From contig PXRM01000026.1 of NCBI GenBank assembly GCA_003020985.1, forward strand, positions 95,172-159,171: DNA of 64,000 bases, written 5' to 3'. The notes under the pieces are model-generated. The model saw only the letters and a list, made by a program, of their open reading frames with translations. It made no database searches and was not told where the DNA came from. Source of the stretch: Halobacteriales archaeon QS_4_70_19 (GTDB taxonomy: Archaea; Halobacteriota; Halobacteria; Halobacteriales; Haloarculaceae). Every line of letters starts with the position of its first letter. Position 1 is the stretch's first letter. Position numbers and translations under genes: made by a program. Shown piece after piece: positions 61,055 through 64,000 of this stretch.

Positions 61055-61068
61055 TTAGGGCCGCCTAA
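61055..61068. promoter_or_regulatory. Iron-box-like operator 1 (TTAGG-N4-CCTAA)
   Basis: TTAGGGCCGCCTAA is a 5-4-5 inverted repeat of DtxR/IdeR/SirR style. It lies 42 nt before the start of the iron-type binding protein gene and about 70 nt upstream of the divergent nuclease gene. Confidence 0.75.
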
Positions 61069-61090
61069 ACTTCGACGCCCTTTTCAATCC

Positions 61091-61104
61091 TTAGGCGAGC
61101 CTAA
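61091..61104. promoter_or_regulatory. Iron-box-like operator 2 (TTAGG-N4-CCTAA)
   Basis: TTAGGCGAGCCTAA is a perfect 6-2-6 inverted repeat ending 6 nt before the ATG at 61110, where a bound repressor would block a leaderless transcript. Confidence 0.8.
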
Positions 61105-61109
61105 ACCGT

Positions 61110-62279
61110 ATGGCAGACGACACCGGTCGCGGCGTGATGCGCAGGGACGTACTCAGTACAGGTGCCGCCGTCGGCGGCGCGGCACTGCTCGCGGGCTGTA
61201 CCGACGCCCTCGGTTCCGCCGGCGACGGTGGCGACGGCGGGAGCGGAGACGGCGGCGGCGGCGGGAGCGGCTCGAACTCCTACACCGTCTCGATGGTGCC
61301 CACGGGCGAGGTCTCGTTCGATTCGGTCCCGGAGTCCGTCACGAACTACTTCCCCGGCTACGCCGACATGGCGGTCGCGCTGGGGCACGGCGACTCCATC
61401 ACCAGCGTCGGTATCGCGTCGCGGTACCACACGGACGTCTACGACGAACTCGACGGCGTGAGCGTCGACGAGGGGTCGCTCACGGAGCTCTACCAGGGCG
61501 GGCTCGACACGGAGGTCTTCTACTCGCTGGACGGCGATCTCCACCTCATCGACCCGAACTGGCTGGTGAACAACTTCGACGGGCTCGAACGGGCCGACGT
61601 CGACGAACTCGCGGAGAACGTCGCCCCCTTCCTCGGGAACACCATCTTCCGCCGGACCGACTCCTGGCACGACTACCGTTACTACACCATGTACGAGGCC
61701 TTCGAGACGGTCGCCGAGGTGTACCAGGAGACCGGGCGATTCGAGGCGTTCCAGTCGTTCCACGACGACCTTCTCGCCTCGGTGCAGGCCGACCTCCCGC
61801 CCGCGAAGGACCGCCCCAACGGCCTGCTCTGCTTCGCCGCCGGCGACGAGCCGGAGCTGTTCTACCCGGCCCGCCTCAGCGACAAGGGGACCAGCAAGAA
61901 GCAGTTCCACGACCTGGGTATCTCCGACGCCCTCGCCGGCAGCGGCGTCGAGGGGCTCTCCACGAACGAGCGCGGCCAGGTCGACTACGAGACGATGCTG
62001 AACGTGGACCCCGACTCCATCCTCATCCGGGGCCACGAGACGAAGACCGAGCAGGAGTTCCGCGACACGGTCCTCTCGTTCATGCAGGACCACGACACCG
62101 CCTCGCAGCTGACCGCCGTACAGGAGGGGCGGGTGTTCCGCGGCGGCCCCATCTACGAGGGTCCCATCCACAACCTGTTCCTCACCGAGCGGTTCGCGGC
62201 GGCGTACTTCCCGGACACCTACTCCGGGGAGCTGTTCGACCGCGACGAGCTGGCAGGCATCGTCAACGGGGAGGCCTGA
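61110..62279 (+). CDS. Iron/siderophore-type ABC transporter substrate-binding lipoprotein
   Basis: A 389-residue periplasmic-binding-type protein. The N-terminus MRRDVLSTGAAVGGAALLAGC is a Tat signal with a lipobox, followed by a Gly/Asp linker (GDGGDGGSGDGGGGG). The mature part has the class III binding-protein (FecB/BtuF) layout with VPESVTNYFPGYADMAVALG, DSILIRGHETKTEQEF and TAVQEGRVFRGGPIY. It should capture a ferric chelate and deliver it to the FecCD-type permease encoded 396 nt later. Two TTAGG-N4-CCTAA boxes precede it. The start used here is MADDTGRG; MRRDV at 61137 is an alternative. Confidence 0.9.
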   Translation: MADDTGRGVMRRDVLSTGAAVGGAALLAGCTDALGSAGDGGDGGSGDGGGGGSGSNSYTVSMVPTGEVSFDSVPESVTNYFPGYADMAVALGHGDSITSVGIASRYHTDVYDELDGVSVDEGSLTELYQGGLDTEVFYSLDGDLHLIDPNWLVNNFDGLERADVDELAENVAPFLGNTIFRRTDSWHDYRYYTMYEAFETVAEVYQETGRFEAFQSFHDDLLASVQADLPPAKDRPNGLLCFAAGDEPELFYPARLSDKGTSKKQFHDLGISDALAGSGVEGLSTNERGQVDYETMLNVDPDSILIRGHETKTEQEFRDTVLSFMQDHDTASQLTAVQEGRVFRGGPIYEGPIHNLFLTERFAAAYFPDTYSGELFDRDELAGIVNGEA

Positions 62280-62281
62280 GC

Positions 62282-62581
62282 GTGCCCGGGCCGTCGTGCG
62301 ACGGGGGAGCCGGGAGCGAGTCCCCGGAGCCCGGGCCCGGCTCCGGGACACCGTCGGCCGAGCCGAAGGCCCCCGCGGTCGAATCGTCCGCCGACACGGG
62401 GGCGATGCGCGCCCGGACGTGGACCATCGCCGCCCGGTTCCGGGCCCCCGCGGACTACGGCATCCCCCCGGTGCCGGAGTGGGCGGTCTTCCGGATGCAG
62501 AACGGGGGGCTGGCCCTGAGCGTGCTCGACGAGGAGGAGGCGTACATCGCGGCCGACGACCCCGTCGCGGTCCGACGGTAG
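62282..62581 (+). CDS. Small hypothetical protein behind the binding-protein gene
   Basis: A 99-residue protein from GTG 62282, two bases behind the preceding stop. The first 40 residues are Pro/Gly/Ser-rich; the rest (ARTWTIAARFRAPADYGIPP, AVFRMQNGGLALSVLDEEEA, YIAADDPVAVRR) is compact. MRART at 62404 would give a 58-residue form. The C-terminal strand pattern resembles small DUF7331-like haloarchaeal proteins. Co-transcription with the iron importer is likely from the spacing; function unknown. Confidence 0.5.
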   Translation: MPGPSCDGGAGSESPEPGPGSGTPSAEPKAPAVESSADTGAMRARTWTIAARFRAPADYGIPPVPEWAVFRMQNGGLALSVLDEEEAYIAADDPVAVRR

Positions 62582-62630
62582 GGTGGTTACGCACCCGCCG
62601 ACTGTTCCGGACCACAATCCTCATACGTAC

Positions 62631-62644
62631 TTAGGTCAACCTAA
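62631..62644. promoter_or_regulatory. Iron-box-like operator 3 (TTAGG-N4-CCTAA)
   Basis: TTAGGTCAACCTAA is a perfect inverted repeat 30 nt before the permease ATG at 62675. It gives the permease and ATPase genes their own regulated promoter. The three boxes share TTAGG and CCTAA with variable centres. Confidence 0.8.
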
Positions 62645-62674
62645 ACCGCAACGAGATGACGATGGAGGGACCGC

Positions 62675-63814
62675 ATGGCGACTGAGTCCCGCGAGCTGTC
62701 GGGTCGAGAGATCGGCTGGCTGAACCGTTCGCTCCTCCTCACCTGTGTCGCGGGCCTCGCCGTCACCGTCCTCGCGGGGCTGGTGCAGGTCCGCTTCGGT
62801 ACCTACGAGATGACGCTCCCGCAGGTCGTGGGCGCCGTCTTCGACCCGCTGGTCTGGTTCCGGCCGAACGTGCTGGCGACGTTCGTCCTCGGCGACGGCC
62901 TGGCGAGCGCGCTGGGCATCGACACGGCGTTCGACCTGCCGACGGAGACGCTCATCGTCTGGAACGTCCGCCTGCCGCGGGTGCTGGTGGGCGCGCTCGT
63001 CGGGCTGAACCTGGCCCTCTCCGGGGCCGTGTTCCAGGCGGTCACGCGCAACGAACTCGCCAGCCCGTTCATCCTCGGCGTCTCCTCCGGCGCGGGGCTG
63101 GCGGTCCTCCTGACACTCGTCGTCTTCGCCAACTTCGCCGCGCTGCTGCCCGTGACGGCGGCACTCGGCGGAACGCTCGCCTTCCTCGTCGTCTACGCCA
63201 TCGCCTGGCAGGGTGGCACCTCGCCGGTCCGGCTGGTGCTGGCGGGCGTCATCGTCGGTACGGTACTCAACTCGATGCAGACGGCGCTGTTCTTCTTCGC
63301 CTCCGACCTCGGGACCGTGCAGGCGGCCATCGCCTGGACCACGGGCTCGCTGACGGGCGTCGACTGGGAGCAGGTCCGGACCGTGCTGCCGCCGACGCTG
63401 CTGGTCCTGCCGGGCGCGCTGCTGGGCGCGCGGTACCTGAACGTCCTCCTGCTGGGCGAGTCCACCGCGAGCGCGCTGGGGATGCGCGTCGAGCGGGCCC
63501 GCTTCCTGCTGTCGGCGGTGGCCATCCTGGCCGCGGCGGCCTCCGTGGCGGTCGCGGGCATCGTCGGCTTCGTCGGCCTCATCGTCCCCCACATGGTCCG
63601 GACCGTGGTGGGGAGCGACTACCGCCGGCTGATGGTCGGCTGTGTCTTCGTCGGCCCCGCGCTGCTGGTGGCGACGGACCTGGGTGCCCGCCTCACGTTC
63701 CAGTTCGCCACCGGTGCGCCCCTGCAGCTCCCGGTCGGCATCGTCACCGGCCTCGTGGGCGGGCCGTACTTCCTCTACCTGATGCGGCGGCGCAACGAGC
63801 TGGGTGATCTCTGA
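62675..63814 (+). CDS. FecCD-type iron ABC transporter permease
   Basis: A 379-residue integral membrane protein of the FecCD/BtuC family with about ten hydrophobic segments. Typical stretches are ETLIVWNVRLPRVLVGALVGLNLALSGAVFQAVTRNELASPFILG (positions about 90-135), GVSSGAGLAVLL, VAGIVGFVGLIVPHMVRTVVGSDYR and GAPLQLPVGIVTGLVGGPYF. The EAA-like loop contacts the ATPase. It transports ferric chelates or cobalamin; the iron-box promoter favours iron. Its TGA overlaps the ATG of the ATPase gene (TGATG). Confidence 0.93.
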   Translation: MATESRELSGREIGWLNRSLLLTCVAGLAVTVLAGLVQVRFGTYEMTLPQVVGAVFDPLVWFRPNVLATFVLGDGLASALGIDTAFDLPTETLIVWNVRLPRVLVGALVGLNLALSGAVFQAVTRNELASPFILGVSSGAGLAVLLTLVVFANFAALLPVTAALGGTLAFLVVYAIAWQGGTSPVRLVLAGVIVGTVLNSMQTALFFFASDLGTVQAAIAWTTGSLTGVDWEQVRTVLPPTLLVLPGALLGARYLNVLLLGESTASALGMRVERARFLLSAVAILAAAASVAVAGIVGFVGLIVPHMVRTVVGSDYRRLMVGCVFVGPALLVATDLGARLTFQFATGAPLQLPVGIVTGLVGGPYFLYLMRRRNELGDL

Positions 63815-64000
63815 TGACCGGACCACGAGCGACCGAGACGGAGGTACCGGACGACGACCACCGCGGGACGGCGCCCGACGCGACGATGGCGCAGTCGACG
63901 ACCGACGGGACCGCCGGCGCCAGCGACCTCGTCGGTGACGGGCTCGCGGTCGGCTACCCGGCCACCGACGAGCCCGTCGTGGAGTGCGAGCGGGTCGTCA
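63814..64000 (+). CDS. ABC transporter ATP-binding protein, N-terminal part
   Basis: Only 62 codons are present before the window ends. The start MTGPRATETEV overlaps the permease stop. An acidic, Thr/Ala-rich leader of about 42 residues precedes DLVGDGLAVGYPATDEPVVE, which matches the first strand of FecE/BtuD-type ATPases just before the Walker A region. Position, overlap and order (binding protein, permease, ATPase) identify it as the energising subunit of the iron importer. The catalytic motifs lie outside the window. Confidence 0.85.
   Translation, partial: MTGPRATETEVPDDDHRGTAPDATMAQSTTDGTAGASDLVGDGLAVGYPATDEPVVECERVV

Overview
The window is a GC-rich chromosomal segment of a halophilic archaeon (class Halobacteria). 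The evidence is the strongly acidic predicted proteins, twin-arginine lipoprotein signals (RR...LAGC type), an intron-bearing CAU tRNA, coenzyme F420 enzymes, archaeal DNA-repair and replication proteins (Hel308, an RPA-type OB-fold protein, a RecJ/GAN-type nuclease), the KEOPS subunit Cgi121 and a haloarchaeal PHA granule cluster. I cannot name the genus from the sequence.

Layout. 1-5.1 kb: end of a ribbon-helix-helix gene, tRNA-Tyr with a broken partial copy behind it, a membrane histidine kinase, a decayed aspartoacylase-family gene, a lipoate-ligase-family gene, a short-chain dehydrogenase, then a hairpin-rich spacer. 5.1-11.6 kb: two large tandem paralogous alpha/beta hydrolases and two small secreted-type proteins, one interrupted by an in-frame TGA. 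11.9-24.3 kb: mutS, serA, cofE and an F420-dependent Mer-family enzyme, a MutS5-like ATPase, small haloarchaeal proteins and an ArsR-like regulator, bordered by a hydrolase fragment. 24.2-27.0 kb: an AT-rich island, a VapBC-type pair and a cassette of small zinc-binding and DNA-binding proteins beside the 3' end of an intron-containing tRNA, which looks like the remnant of an integrated element. 27-31 kb: a secreted acidic protein with a duplicated signal-peptide segment, a second histidine kinase and an acyl-CoA dehydrogenase. 31.2-35.4 kb: polyhydroxyalkanoate genes (reductase, PhaC, PhaE and an AbrB-domain protein, with a divergent MaoC-type dehydratase). 35.4-47.9 kb: a hydrolase, an IS200/IS605-type remnant, a ferredoxin and SBP56 pair, the hel308-cgi121 operon, a polytopic membrane protein, a regulator, an MFS transporter and the RPA protein. 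48-58 kb: tRNA-Arg, assorted metabolic genes and a series of gene remnants (DUF21, cysK, uspA, aldehyde dehydrogenase). 58.3-64 kb: two DHH-family nucleases and an iron-type ABC importer whose promoters carry three TTAGG-N4-CCTAA boxes.

The most unusual structure is a set of GC-rich spacers made of successive perfect hairpins with 3-nt loops (about 563-624, 4804-5125, 47106-47336 and 55800-55945). Three of them lie directly behind the 3' end of a minus-strand gene. Two share conserved flanks around stems whose sequences differ but stay paired, and a short module of the same style interrupts the T-arm of the partial tRNA-Tyr copy. Many genes in the window are truncated or frameshifted, so decay and recombination have been frequent here.
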